This document shows, in pieces, positions 12,331 to 24,492 of a stretch of DNA of 64,000 nt. Below the pieces are notes generated by a model. It made no database searches and was not told the DNA's origin. It worked only from the letters and a program-made list of their open reading frames with translations. This DNA comes from Notamacropus eugenii. Its lineage: Eukaryota; Chordata; Mammalia; Diprotodontia; Macropodidae. Made by a program: the position numbers and the translations under genes. The DNA is taken from assembly GCF_028372415.1 (NCBI RefSeq), contig NC_092879.1, positions 99,008,623 through 99,072,622 of the forward strand, given 5' to 3'. The first letter of the stretch is position 1; each line of letters opens with the position of its first letter.

Positions 12331-12640
12331 GAGCCATGCTAGGGAATGGGAGAAGTTCAAGGGTTAGCTGAGACATGAGCCCTCCCCTCAACCCCAGAGT
12401 TGTGATCTACATAGATGCTCCATGAGTGTATTAGGAAAGTCCAAATTATCAAAAATCTCCAAGGCTGAGAAGGGAGGTAGTGTCTAAACTGGGCTTGAAG
12501 GAATTCAATTATCCATTTCTTGAGAACAGAGATCTGGGTCCATTTGTGGCCTCTTCCCTCCCCAGCCCTGCCTCCAAGTGAATGCACAGTAGGCATTTAA
12601 TAAAAACCTTTTAATTATTGACTAACTGCTTGCTTGCTTG
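12331..12640 (+). repeat. Unassigned sequence ending in an L2 tail
   Basis: Only 12575-12640 is recognisable (GCACAGTAGGCATTTAATAA). The minus frames here are not supported. Confidence 0.5.
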
Positions 12641-12839
12641 ATGGCCAGTGTCCCAAAGCCCATCTCAGCCCTCTTCCATTGTTTTCTGCCGTCCTGCCTC
12701 ATTTCAGTCTCTTTAGGAGGAGGGATTCTACTGTGGTCATCTGCCTTCCTTCCCCAGCTTGCTCCTGAAATCCATGGTCTCCAGGATGGGCCCCATTCAT
12801 AACACTTAACATCCAATTCTTTCCTGCCTGAGATTTGAA

Positions 12840-13460
12840 TCACTGCAAAAAGATCCCTGGGAACTATCCCCAGTGAATGAATTATTAATACTCCCGCCAC
12901 ACAGTCTGGGAGAATATTTACTTATATCACTGGGCAGCCAGTCCTGACAGCAAATCACCATTAGAATGGCTGCTGCGGCTTCCTTCGACCCTGGGGGTCC
13001 TGCCTCCTGCCTCTCCCCCCAAGCCCCTTGCTCCCCAGCCTCCCTCTCCTCCTCCCTTCTCCCCCTCCCTCCCTTCCTCTCCTTTTGCAGCCATTAATTC
13101 CTTCACTCCTAGGTCCTGTCTACTCCTTCTTTCCTCAGCCACAGCCACAGCTTGCCGCTCACCAAGGCACTGGAGGGGGTTATTGGCTAGGGAAAAACAA
13201 AGAGTCTTCCCCATTCTGCATGCTTCACTCTGCACCAGAATGGCTGTACCCTCTTCTCCTTCCCCTTTGTGTCCCCAATTACTGGCCCAGGCTCCCCTCC
13301 ATGCTCTGCTCCCCCACCCCTTTTGGTGACAGTATCTTCACGAACTTTTCTCCTCTGCCTTCTTAGCTCTTAGCCCCCACCCGACAAAGGGGGTGATGCT
13401 GCATTGACTTAATTAAAGGTGTAATCAAGTTCAATACCAACAAAGGCTTGAAAAATCATG
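12840..13460. promoter_or_regulatory. Repeat-free stretch, candidate regulatory element
   Basis: Two AT-richer islands, 12860-12970 (GAATGAATTATTAATACTC) and 13400-13500 (TTAATTAA palindrome at 13409-13416 and GTGTAATCAAGTTCAAT), flank a CT-rich middle. No repeat recognised and no coding support. Function inferred only. Confidence 0.3.
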
Positions 13461-13499
13461 GGGGCTCCTAGAGTTGTTACAACAAGTCTTTATATACTG

Positions 13500-14239
13500 C
13501 CTTGCAAGACCCTGGGCTGTAGTGGATTGAGAAAGAAGAGATTGGAAACTCGATGAAATCTGGTTCCTCATTCACTTCTTGCTCATTCTGGGGCCTGGTG
13601 GAAAAACACTTCATCTTTGTGATGTCCCTGGGAGGGAAAAGGTAGCAGCTAAGACTGAAGGATCAACACTATACTCAACAAGATCAGAGAAAATGGCCTA
13701 TTAGATATTGGAACATTTTAGGGGTGGGAGGAATTAGGGTGTAAGAACTACTTCCTTTCCTATTCAAGGTGCTTCTTTCCAAGTGGTGATAGCAATGTAT
13801 TGTAGGGTAGCAGCAGTGGATACTTCCACTTGGCAAATCTCAGGATCTATTGTGTGGCAGAAAGTGGAGGGAGAACTTTGGATGCCCCAGAAGGGCCAAG
13901 GACAAACTGGTGGTGGCTAAGGCTGAGGGATTGAAATTTCTGGCACATTGGGGGTTCAGACTTATTAGATAGTGAGGAAAAATTTCATGGAGTATAAACT
14001 GAAGTGCAGCTTTGCATCCTATCTCTTTCCTGCCAGAAAAAGCATCTGAAGGCAGGAGCTTTGGGGCCTCCAAGGGGAGGGGGGCTGTGATGGATGTCTG
14101 TGGGTGATGGGCTAGTGAGGCATTGGTTGGGAAATGTGCCCCTAAGGCATTACAAGAATCATAGCAGAGGTTCTAGTTGGCTCTCTATTGGAAACTACTA
14201 TAATAAATTCAAGTCAAAAAGCAGTCATCCAAATGAAGT
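13500..14239. other. No recognisable feature
   Basis: Unique-looking sequence without a supported gene. Short frames at 13840-14073 and 14094-14351 resemble nothing. Confidence 0.4.
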
Positions 14240-14475
14240 GGTAAATAATGATGACATTGGCTTGCTATGTGACCTTGGGCAAGGCTCTTCCCCTCTCGGA
14301 GACTCAATTTCCTCCCCTGTAAAATGCGGGGGCTTAATTGGATGTGATTGAAGAGGCAGCACAACCTAAGGGAAAGAGCACTAGAAGACTGGATTCAAAT
14401 CCTGTTTGAGTTTCACTTTCCTTGTCTATAAAATGGGGTAAATGATGACTGCAGACCCTGTAATTCTTCGAGCTC
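14240..14475 (+). repeat. Two MIR copies
   Basis: CTATGTGACCTTGGGCAAGG, TTTCCTCCCCTGTAAAATGC, then GGGAAAGAGCACTAGAAGAC with CTTGTCTATAAAATGGGG. Confidence 0.75.
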
Positions 14476-15149
14476 TGGATAGATGTCCCCTGAATGACCG
14501 ACATGATGACAATGGTCACAACTGTCAGCTGACTGTGTAGACAGCAAAGCAAGAGGTGAAAAACCAAGAAGGTGGCTTGCTTGTGGGAGATAGTAGCTTG
14601 GACTTAGCTATTAAAGGCAGTGGATAGGTAAGTTAATCATTGGAGAGAAGTGGTCACTGCCCTAGGTTTTCCAGAATGGTCTCTTCCTACTAACCAGAGG
14701 AGGAGAACAGAAGCGGAAGCAATCCTGCCCCACTGGCCTCCAACTGGGAAATGGAGGCCAGGAGAAGCCATGGTACCCCACCTGGGCTTGGGAGTTCAGC
14801 CTAGATCAGTACAGCTGGAAAGTGTCCCAAGACCCCTGTACCCCATCCCCAGGCCCCTCTCATAATTCTCAGCTGCCAGGATCACCAGTCACACGCTTTG
14901 CTAAGGAATGACTGGTGTGGGTGATCAAACTGTCAGTCAGTACCACTTAGCCTAGCTGAGGCCTCTTCAGATTTCAGAATTCACACACAGTGCTGCTGCT
15001 GCTGCAGATCCCTGGCCTGTGAATGACAGTGTCAAAGGTGAACTCTTAGTTGTGCCCCTTAAAGGGACACCAGCCTTGGTAGGGCCAGGACAACCTGGGG
15101 GAGGGGACCCCGAGGCTCCCATTACATTGCTAGTTCATTTAAAAAGAGT
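14476..15149. other. No recognisable feature, small CTG repeat
   Basis: GCTGCTGCTGCTGCAG at 14991-15006. The frame at 14650-14865 has no support. Confidence 0.4.
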
Positions 15150-15990
15150 ATCTTTTATGTGATGAGGGCTAGGGAGCCACTGGGGAGCTGGATTCAAATC
15201 TCAGCTCTGCCACTTAATGGACTTTTGACACTAAGGAGCTCCTCCCCATTCTGCCTAGGATTGAGTCTGTCCCAGAATGCTCTGAATCCCTGCTCAGTCT
15301 CAGACTTCCTGACAGGACTCCAAGGTCTAAGGGACCTCTGTCAACTCCATTTCAAAGAATTCATTCCCAATATCATTGCTGCAATCAATCAGTCAACCTC
15401 TCAATAGACAAGCACTTCTTAAGTGCCTCCTATGTGCCAAGCACAGTGTTAGGCACTTGGGTGAGAAAGATAATGATACTGAAGTTGGCCATCATGCGAC
15501 AAAGTAAGGCAGCACTGTGACAGGGTAGGGGACTGCCCTGAAGCCTCAAGAAATGGAGGGAAGAGGGCCAGCCTTGGACCAGTGGTCAGCCACCTTACCA
15601 GCACCACTGTTGGACAAGCCTACTATACTTTTACTGGCATCTCCAACTGAATCCCCTAATATGACTGGCTTAATTTTCAAAGCAAAAATATGAGGAAAGC
15701 TTGAGGATGATTTTCCAATGGCTTAAGAGATCTTTCTTAAACACTTGCTGCATAGCAAGGCCCTTGGGGGAATACACAAAAGTACATTGCAGGATCCCTA
15801 TTCTCAAGAGGTTCGCAGGCTACTTGAAGAGCTAAGAGGGTGAGGCTGTAATGGAGGCAGCAAGACCTGAGTTCTGTCATTGAGTGTTCTCTCCTTCTTG
15901 GTCCTCAGTTTTCTCCTCTGTAAAATCAGGTTGGCCTCAATGGCCTCTAAGATCCCTTTCAGTTTTCTCTGGTACCACTAGAAGACAGTC
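15150..15990. repeat. MIR and L2 tails
   Basis: Sense MIR at 15170-15235, antisense L2 tail at 15390-15480 (TTAAGTGCCTCCTATGTGCC), antisense L2 at 15735-15830, and MIR at 15850-15990 (AGTTTTCTCCTCTGTAAAATC). Confidence 0.65.
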
Positions 15991-17440
15991 CAAGCTAAGG
16001 TCCAGACAGATGGTTCAAAGAGTGCCAGAGCTCCAAGAAAGGTGACACCAATGGGGGGGATTCTGGAAGGGGAAGATGAGGACGATGCTCAGATTGGGAG
16101 GCAGGCAGTGAGCACTGACTCTAGGTGAGGAGAATGAGGGGCCTATTGGGGAGGGAGGAGAGGAAGAGGGTCAGTGGAAGTGAATGACCTTTCACCAAGG
16201 GGCTCAGTCAAAGACAAGGCTCATGTTGGAACCACACTGATCATGCTACAGGAGCCTGACAACCTTTGAGAAATCCCCTGGCAGCAAAAGGTGCCTGGAG
16301 TCAGTGAGCCATGGGGAGGGAGCTGAGGAACAAGCCTAGGGCACCAGGCATGAGCCTTCCTCTGCCCCCTCCTTCCCCAGGCTAAGGAAGAAGCCCCTGC
16401 CCCTACCCCACCCCCACCACGGACAGGGGCAAGCCAAGAAAGGGAGCTTCCTATCAGTTCCATAACTGTCAAGCTCAGTTGTTTCTGTCTGTGGTTTCAG
16501 GGCACTCTAAATTTCCTCACCCTGGACCAGTGCTCTGACTGTCCCACTTCAGTTCTCTCCTCTAGGCACTGGGCCTCTCTTAGATTCAGCTCCAGCTCCA
16601 GCTGAGTCTGTCCAAGGTCCTGGGCTAGGCTCTCCTCCCCCTCTGCCACCGCCTGTCTTAAGGAGGACAAATCACTTTTTTCCCCTTGGATCAACTAAGA
16701 CAAGGTTGGAACATTTCAAAAGGAGCTCTTACTATTCTCACTCTCATTATTTTTTTAAAGCAAAGCCAAGAAACCAAAATCCACCAGTGACTAAGGGAGA
16801 GTCTGCCCACTGAGTACGGCCCGAGGGAGAACATAGTACCATTGAGGGTCCTCAGGCAGGCCTGGATTCAAATCTCAGCTCTACCATCTACTGGCTGTGG
16901 GACTCCATCTGTGTCTCCATATCCTGCTCTGTCAAATGCAGAGGTCAGAAGCTCTCCATCTGGATGCCTTGTGCCCCTCCCAGCTGACAGGATCCTGAGC
17001 CACCCTGTCCCCCTGTCATTCAGAATTCCACTTTCCTCCTCTTGGTTACTCATCCAGAACAGGCTGGCAGGGGCCAGGATCCAGTATGTGCATTGTAAGC
17101 AGGCCTTGCAGGTTGACAGCTCTGAAGGGTGGCGATTGGGGCCGCTGATTCTGTCGCCTGTTGGCGGCCCTGCCTGTCAACCTGAAGGAAGACAGGCTGG
17201 AACTCTGGGCTCGCCATCTTATCTGGAGAGGTAGGTGGGATTCTGAGAGCAGGGGTCGATAAGTGGCTCAAGGAGGCCAGGCTGGGCAGGGTCCTGGGCT
17301 CAGGGAGGTTCATGTGGACAATCAGGCTCCCTTTCCTCACCTTTTCACCCCATACCCGGACTATGACAACAGCCTACTGGGGGGAAGGGGAGGCAGGACT
17401 GCCTGCCTCCAGGCTCCCCCCAGGCCAGTCTATCTTCTTG
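15991..17440. other. Mostly unassigned, one MIR
   Basis: MIR at 16845-16945 (GGCCTGGATTCAAATCTCAG). The remaining frames on both strands shadow each other. No exon supported. Confidence 0.45.
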
Positions 17441-17970
17441 TAGGCCACCAACAGGATTTTCCCAAAGCATAGGGCCAAACATGTCACCTCCCTACTCAGT
17501 AATCTCCACTGGCTTCCTGTCACCCCCAGGAGCAAATACAAGATGCTCTATTTGTCATTCAAAGCCCTTCATGACCTGCCCCTCCTCTTTCCTGGCCTTC
17601 CTGACATATCCTCCTCCATCCAATGACACCAGCCTCCAGATTGTTCCACAGACAAGCCTCTCCATCTCTCAGCTCTGGGCATTTTCTCTGGTTGTGCCAG
17701 GCCTGGAATGCTCTCCCTCCTCCACTCTACTGATCTCCCTGACCACCTCCAAGCATCACCTTCCCCAGCCCCTGGTCATTCCAGGACCTTCCCTCTCCTA
17801 GTTCCCATTTCTCCTGTCCACAGCTTGCTTTCTGTATATTTATTTGCATGATGTCTCATACCATTAGACTGGAAGCTTCCTTCAGGCAGGGACTGTCTTT
17901 TGCCTCTTTTTATATCCCCAGTGCTTAGCACAGTGGCCAGGACATGGCAGGTGCTCTCTGAGCACTAGGC
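17441..17970 (+). repeat. L2 LINE 3' end, long copy
   Basis: CCACTGGCTTCCTGTCACCC, TTCAAAGCCCTTCATGACC, TAGACTGGAAGCTTCCTTCA, ATATCCCCAGTGCTTAGCAC. One of the best-preserved L2 tails here. Confidence 0.85.
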
Positions 17971-18149
17971 CCATGGGCCTTTGCAGCTGCTCCATCCTGT
18001 TCACCAAAGCTTGGCTCCTTTGCCTGACTGATGACACTGAGGAGGCCTCAGATAGGTGTGAGTGGCCTGGCTACCTCTTCGTTACTTTTCAACAAGGAGG
18101 GTAAAAGAGGGACCATCATTTTTGTATCCCCAGTACTTTTGTTCACCTC

Positions 18150-18350
18150 CTATTGTGTCCCCCGTAATAGTCACTAACGATGACATTTGTAATGTAGAAA
18201 CATATCTTCTCATTTGATCCTGTGAGGGACTCATTGTTATCAGCCCCATTTTACAGGTCAGGAAGTACAGACTGAGTAAGTTGAGTAAGTCGTCAGGGAC
18301 AGGCAGCTGGTTGGAGTCTGAGTCAGTCTGTAGGATCCTGGGTCTTTCTA
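18150..18350 (-). repeat. MIR
   Basis: Antisense: TATCTTCTCATTTGATCCTG, CAGCCCCATTTTACAGGTC. Sequence from 18351 to 19185 has no recognised feature. Confidence 0.7.
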
Positions 18351-19189
18351 ATTTCAGGTCAGTCCAAATGAGAATGTGTTTCTGACCTAGAGCCCTAAGG
18401 TAAGGAGTGAGCCAGGGGAGACTTTAGGCAAGAGGGGGCAACTGAACAGTGATTATGGCATTCTTGTGAACTTGAAGTGTAGATGGGTCTCCTCAGGGTG
18501 AGGACAGTTGTAGCCAGGTGTTTTATCTTGGCCTGACCCTGCCTGTCTAAGGGGCTGACTGTGATGGTCCCTGCTGGCACCCAAGAACCAGACTGGTCAC
18601 CACAGGTGAGTGATGCTCTGAATCACTTCACTGGCTGCAGGAAGGCCCACCCATCCTCTGAGCAAAGTTGGTTTCTGCCCAAGCAGCAATTTGCAGGCCT
18701 TGCTCACTCTTCCCTTCACCCTAATTCAAACTGAGTTTTGGCTTCTGAGGGCCCTTCTACATCCCCTGCTTAGACAGGGCTCCCAGGTGCCTTGTGGGAG
18801 AAGCAGCCATCGATCAAGAAGCCAGCATTGGCCTTTGCTTATTTGGCAAGTCAGACTTTACTTGCATTTGCACTAAAGCCTAAATTGTTGGCCCAGGACC
18901 CTGTGGCTCCTGCCAGACACCCGGGAGAGACAGGCAAAGGACAAGAAGGCTGGGAGAGGGACTGGGCCCCACCTCAGCTGGGAAATGCCCCGTGCTGGGG
19001 ACACAGAGCTCTGGGCTACCCAGTACTGCCCTGAAAGGAGGTCGCATCTTCCACAGGAAAGGCCACTATCTCTCCCAACTCTGTTCTTACAACTGGATAT
19101 TTAGAAAAGCTGTCCAACAAACACAATTAAGCACGAGCCATGTGCCTCAAGCTGGGGGGGACACCAAGTTGATGGACATCAAATCCAAG

Positions 19190-20170
19190 CTAGTAAGGTC
19201 CTTGGAGGTCAAGGAGTTCATGCTCTCATTTCACAGAGGAGGAAAGTGGGAGAGAGGGACTGGCAGAAGGGGGGACCCCAAAATCAGTGTTCTTTTACTC
19301 CATGGTCCAGCCTAGGCTGAGAAGAATACTTATTCTCATACATCTTAATATGGGAATAGCCAACTGACATACCTCTCATGGGGACACAGGCAGAAAAGGA
19401 ACAGTGCCTCCCTTCAAGGAGTATCTGTTCTCGTGTGTGGGTAAGGAGGGGGAGGACGGAGCCAGCACAGACACAGAGAAAAGAGAAAAGAAAACAACAT
19501 ATAAACAACAGCACACAGTCATTTCCATAGGTATTCTGTGAGACAGGAGGGAAAGCCTGAGCCTAGGTCATGCTGGAGCAAATAGAAAGGCCCCTTGGAG
19601 GTTACTGGAACCACCTCAGTGTGGGGGGCAGGGTTGAGGGGCTAAGACTGGACTTAACTGGAGGAGATACTTCATAGGTCACTCATGAATTCAAGAGGTA
19701 AAGGATGTGTGTGTATGTGTGTGCATGCACATGTGTGTGCACATGTGTGGGTATGAGCGAGCATGTGTGCCTACATGTATTGCATGTGCGTGTATGTGTG
19801 CATGCATATGTGTGCACATGTGTGTGCATGGAGGGGTGTCACTGCTCCTCTCAAACCTTGCACAGGGCTGCGAGAACATCCTTCCTTTCCTGCTTCTCTT
19901 CAGATTATCTAGGGAAACTGGCAAGAACCACATGGACCCTCTAGTGTAAGCCCCTCGTTTTACTGAGGCACAGGGAGGGGATGACACTTGCACAAGGTCA
20001 TACAGACAGCAAGTGGTAAACCCTGGACTTGAGCCCAGGCCCTTTGACCCTGAATCCTGCACGCTTCCCTCTGCCCCATGCTCTTCTGGGTCTGTTGGTC
20101 TAAAAAGTATTTATCCACGTGCTCACTAGGCTAGACTCTGGAAATAAAAAGGCCAAATGGAACAAATGCT
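19190..20170. repeat. MIR copies around a TG/CATG-rich tract
   Basis: Antisense MIR at 19200-19310 and 19950-20060 (TTTTACTGAGGCACAGGGAG, ACACTTGCACAAGGTCATAC). 19704-19832 is an imperfect TGTGTGCATGCACATG-type tract, and frames read through it are artefacts. Confidence 0.75.
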
Positions 20171-20794
20171 GCCTTGGAAGAGTCTCCATCCTGCTAAGGT
20201 TGGTGGTCACCATGTAAACACCAGCCTCAGCATACCCTCTTATGCAGCCCTTGATGGAGAACTAGAGATAAGGGAAATGGAGACAGAAAACAATACCTCT
20301 CCCAGCTCTAAAACGCCAACTGTTTGGGGCAGCCAGTGCTCTGATGGGCTGGAGAAGGCTGAACTGCCCTGGCCGGTGAACTGCTCAAGGGAGTAGCAAA
20401 CAGTCCAGGGCTGCCATGCCAGCCTTGATTATACATTCCTCTCTACTCATTCCTCCCTGAGTGCCTTTGGTGAGCGAAGTGTGTGCTGGGGCCGGGGAAG
20501 GAGCCATGGAGACAAGGCCATCTTAACAAGTCTCATTATAGCATCTATGTAATGAGGTTACTTCAGTGTCCTCAGAGATAGGATAAATCCAAGCTCCAGT
20601 TGCACATTCCAAAGTGCCCACTTGAATAACTGGTCACTTTCTTTCAAACTCAGCCTTATCATCCTCAATCCCCACTCCCATTCTCCAAGCTGGGCTATCT
20701 GCTTATTTATGCTAAAAGCATCACCATCTCCTCAAAACCCTAGACACCTCTTTGGGGGGGGTGTCCCACCCCTACTCCCCTACTATCTAGAATT
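20171..20794. other. No recognisable feature
   Basis: Unique-looking sequence. A 7-G run lies near 20754. No exon supported. Confidence 0.4.
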
Positions 20795-20925
20795 CTTCTC
20801 TTCTCTCTCTCTTTCCTTTTCTCTCTCTCTCTTTTCTCTCTCCCTTTTCTCTCTCTCTCTCCCTCCCTCCTTCTCTCCCTCTCTCTCCCTCCCTCCCTTT
20901 CTCTTGCTCTCACTCTGTCACCATC
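20795..20925 (+). repeat. (TC)n pyrimidine tract
   Basis: About 130 bp almost wholly C and T (CTCTCTCTCTCTTTTCTCTC and CCCTCCCTCC). Confidence 0.95.
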
Positions 20926-21429
20926 ACCCCACACCCCACACCTAATCAGTCATCATGTCCTGGTCATTATTACTTTGTATTATCTGATTATCTGTCCTAT
21001 AATAAAAATGAAATTACTCTTCTCTTCTAGTTGATTGCCATTGTCCATGGCAGAGGACAGAATTCTGGGCCTGAGTCAGAAAGATTTGACTTCAAATTCC
21101 ACCTGTGACACGTAAGTGCTGAGAGCCACCCTAGGTAATGCCCATGTCTCTCCTGGCCTTCCCTGTGCAGTCAAAGGCTAGTTTTGTCTATGGATGTGAT
21201 GAGGGAGCTTGAAGGTAGGCCCAGCCACTTAGTCAAGCTCACACAGGTGCAAAGTGACTCCAAAACTGGGACTACACTTCAGGAATGCTCCCATGAGGGA
21301 TACTGGCCAGGCCGCATCAATAACTGCAACCTTGGGAAGCAGGTAGGCTCAGAGGGTGGCCTGGCACCTATTGGGACTGCACTGGGCCAGGCAGGAGGAC
21401 AAGTCAAGGGGGCACACTGGGATTTTCAG

Positions 21430-22450
21430 GTCCAAAAGGTCCAATGATGGCAGCTAGTAAAGAAGGTGGGCAGCTTCTTTCTAGAGGAGCCAACTCTGAA
21501 ATGCCAGGGTTGAAGGGAAACAGAAGGGGGAAGAACACAAACATGAAGATGTGGAAAGGACAAGTCAGGTTGGAATGTCCATGTGGCTGGAGCAGAGTTC
21601 AGTGGGGGATCAGGCTGGAAAGCTAGGTTGGGGTCAGCTTTGGGAAGGCCTTGAGTACTAAGGTAAGCTATTGTAACAGGGGTGGGGAACCTGCAGCCTC
21701 GAGGCCACATGTGACCCTCTAGGCCCTCAAATGCAGTCCTTTGACTGAATCCAAACTTTGCAGAACAAGTTTGGATTCAAATGGCTGCACTTGAGGGCCT
21801 AGAGGCAATGAGGACTAGAACTAGGGATGGAAAGGAAGAAAGGGACGTAAAAGTCTTTGCGGCCAGTGACTGGCCATGGAGGCCAAAGGAGAGGGAGAGA
21901 ATCCAAGTTAACTTCAGAGTGTGAAAGCTGGGAATCTGGGAGAGGGAGATAGGGCTGGTCTTGGAAATTTGGAGTCTGGGGTCATGGAAAAGTATTCAGG
22001 AGGAGCTGTCCAGCAGACCATTGGGAATTGGGGGCCACACTAGAGCCAGAGTGGTGATTCCTTTGGAAATGAGGCAGAGAGTTTAGCAAGAGACCAGAAA
22101 GGAAAGGAGAGAGATTTGGTGAGTGTTTATCGTCAGGGTGTGGAGGGAGGAAAAGGCCTCCTAAAACATAGAGAAGACGCAGCTGGAGACCTCAGAGGAC
22201 AAGAATGTGGTGATGGGAGAGTTTTACAGAGAAAAAAAGCAAGCAGACCACGTTCAATGTAGCAGAGACATTGTGGAGCAGACCACTGAGAGAGTCAGGG
22301 AGAGAAGCCAGATGGAGGGGGGTGGGGGGTAAAGAAGGACTGGGAGAAAGGGATTCTCGTCGGGTCAGAGGCCACTTAATGGACAAGTTTGGAAGAGAAA
22401 GGGAGAAAGGAAATTGGATTAGAACTCAGGAGGGGGCGAGGAAATGACTT
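21430..22450 (-). repeat. L2 LINE interior, antisense, interrupted by the hAT element
   Basis: 21480-21670 (CTTTGGGAAGGCCTTGAGTA) and 21890-22400 (AAATTTGGAGTCTGGGGTC) look like antisense L2 interior on either side of the palindromic element. Strongly diverged. Confidence 0.45.
21677..21808. mobile_element. Palindromic hAT-type non-autonomous element
   Basis: It begins CAGGGGTGGGGAACCTGCAG. The arms CTCTAGGCCCTCAAATGCAG and CTGCACTTGAGGGCCTAGAG are near-perfect inverted copies around AATCCAAACTTTGC. The outer part of the right arm is missing. The end sequence and fold resemble hAT-Charlie type MITEs common in marsupials. Confidence 0.65.
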
Positions 22451-22542
22451 GTTTGGTTGGGTTTGCTTGTGTTTTGTTTTTCCCAAGATAAGAGAGCAGA
22501 AGGCAGATTTGTGTACAATGGGAAAGAGCTCTATCCCTTAGT

Positions 22543-22790
22543 GCCCATGTGAGTCTAGGCCCATGTGAGTCTAGGCTCATGTGAATCTAGGCCCCTGTGA
22601 GTCTAGGTCCCTGTGGAGTCTAGGCCCCTGTGAGTCTAGGTCCCTGTGGAGTTTAGGTCCCTGTGGAGTCTAGGCCCCTGTGAGTCTAGGTCCCTGTGGA
22701 GTCTAGGTCCCTGTGAGTCTAGGCCCATGTGAGTCTAGGCTCCTGTGAGTCTAGGCCCCTGTGAGTCTAGGCCTATGTGAGTCTAGGCTC
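22543..22790. repeat. Minisatellite, 15 units of 16/17 bp
   Basis: Fifteen units of CCCATGTGAGTCTAGG (16 bp) or TCCCTGTGGAGTCTAGG (17 bp) lie head to tail. The two types alternate in the middle, making a 33-bp dimer that is itself repeated. A 173-residue frame beginning inside it is not a gene. Confidence 0.95.
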
Positions 22791-23335
22791 ATTAGCCTCA
22801 GATTCTTCACCTGCACTCACCACCTCAAAGGTCACATCAAGCCCCAGGATCCCCTGGGCCTAAGCACAGTGCAAAAGGAAGGCCAGCCAGCAGCAAAGGA
22901 GAGACTGAAGATGCTGGAGAGAGAAGGGCTAAGGGCACTGAGAATGGAGAATGGAGCAAGGGCATGGAGAGGAGAGGAGGCCATGGGATCCAGGCTCATG
23001 AACAAGACTAGAAGGAAACCTGAGAGAGAAGTGGTAACTAAGGTGGGGGCAAGGAGAGAGATGGAAGCTGGTGCCAGAGAGCCTCATTCTTCTCAGTGCA
23101 AGAGGAGGCCAGTTGTGAGCAAAGGACGGGTGTTGGGTAGCACTGGGATCCCAAGGAGAATATCGCCAAAGGCTTGGACAGAGTTAGCGAGCTCAGCGGC
23201 ACTGGTAGTGGCAGCAGTGGCTACAAGGGCCCAACTGAACTTGGATAACTTCATCTTTGAAGGAAAAGGAGCTCCTGGCTAGAACCAGGACCAGGGAGCA
23301 ACTACTAGGACCTCCTAAGGATCCTCTTGTGTCTT
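22791..23335. other. Purine-rich unassigned sequence
   Basis: The 173-residue plus frame (22761-23282) starts inside the minisatellite and continues here. It has no family resemblance and is not called a gene. Confidence 0.4.
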
Positions 23336-23339
23336 TCCT

Positions 23340-23890
23340 TCATGTCTAGTGGAAAATGCATGCCTGAAAGCCAGAAGCCTTGGGTTTGAGAGCCAGCTCG
23401 GGAAGGGGAAAAATGCCAGAAGGAATCTCAGCTCTGAGAGGATCTTGGGCAGAGGGCTCAGTTTCCTAATTAATAAAATATAGGGCTGAACTAAGTGAGC
23501 CCTGGGGTTGCCTCTAGTGCTGGACCCATGGTCTCCTGATCGCCACGATCTCTTCTTATCTCTAAATCTTATGAACTTGCTAACCACAGGCATCTCAGCC
23601 TCCCTGGGCCTCAGGTTCTATATGTCTACAATGGAATAATACTATCTCCCTCACAGAGCTCATATGAGTAAAACGCTTAGGTAGACCTTAAAGTGCCAAT
23701 GAATGTTGTGAGTTATTTTGATTTTGAAGGGAAAGTGAGACGAGTAAATCACTCAATCCATCAATAAGCACGCTTTAAGCTCTTACTATGTAGCAGACCT
23801 GGGCTGGGTGCTGGGGACACAAAAAGAGACAAAAGCCAGTCCCTACCCTGGAGGAGCTTGCAATTTAAATCAGAGGAATGCTGGAAGACT
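23340..23890. repeat. MIR copies and antisense L2 tail
   Basis: Sense MIR at 23350-23530 and 23600-23720; antisense L2 tail at 23770-23870 (TTAAGCTCTTACTATGTAGC, GTCCCTACCCTGGAGGAGCT). Confidence 0.65.
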
Positions 23891-23950
23891 TGAGAATGTC
23901 TGGAAGAGTAGACTTGAGATGCATGAGAGAGGAAGGGCTGACTGACTGAG

Positions 23951-24021
23951 GTCACTCCCAGAGGAGCATAGGTGAAAGGAGAGGAGCATAGGTGAAAGGA
24001 GAGGAGCATAGGTGAAAGGAG
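23951..24021. repeat. Three copies of a 21-bp unit
   Basis: GAGGAGCATAGGTGAAAGGA-type units are repeated three times with no visible change, so the duplication is young. They lie inside purine-rich sequence that resembles an antisense L2 interior. Confidence 0.85.
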
Positions 24022-24157
24022 AGCAGAAGGACCTCTGGGGCTGGAAGAAATGAGAAGCTGGGTGTGGACATGTAGAATGGTATGCGGGAGCTGGGCAGCT
24101 CATTTTCCCAATGAGACACAAATACAGATAACTGGAGCCTTATTGTATCACCCTCCT

Positions 24158-24492
24158 AGGGGCAGCTAGGTGGTGCAGTGGATAGAGCACCAATGCAGGA
24201 GTCAGGAGGACCTGAGTTCAAATCTCACCTCAGACACTTGACACTCACTAACTGTGTGACCTTGGGCAAATCACTTAACCCCAATTGCCTCATTCTGGGT
24301 CATCTCCAGTCATCCTGATGAATATCTGGTCACTGGATTCAGATGGCTCTAGAGAAGTGAAGCTGGTGACCTGCACAGTCCTCCCTCACACGAAACAAAG
24401 TCAAGTACAAGTCATGTCATTGATGGCATGGTCTTCTTTGGCAACAAAGGACAAACACACACACACACACACACATCATCATCATCATCATC
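24158..24492 (+). mobile_element. tRNA-headed SINE, WSINE1-like
   Basis: It begins GGGGCAGCTAGGTGGTGCAG with A-box and B-box-like parts of a tRNA head (GTGCAGTGG, GAGTTCAAATC). It continues with a CORE-like middle (TGTGTGACCTTGGGCAAATC) and a family-specific tail around CATCCTGATGAATATCTGG. It ends in a (CA)n then (ATC)n tract in place of a poly(A) tail. The family name comes from memory of Australian marsupial genomes. Confidence 0.8.

Noticed and set aside
19704-19832. Cys/Val-rich frames on the plus strand
   Set aside because: Translation of a TG/CATG simple repeat.
22761-23282. 173-residue plus-strand frame
   Set aside because: Starts in the minisatellite and runs through purine-rich, probably repeat-derived sequence. 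No family resemblance or splice support.
24158-24230. tRNA gene
   Set aside because: tRNA-like promoter boxes belong to the SINE head; no cloverleaf or terminator.
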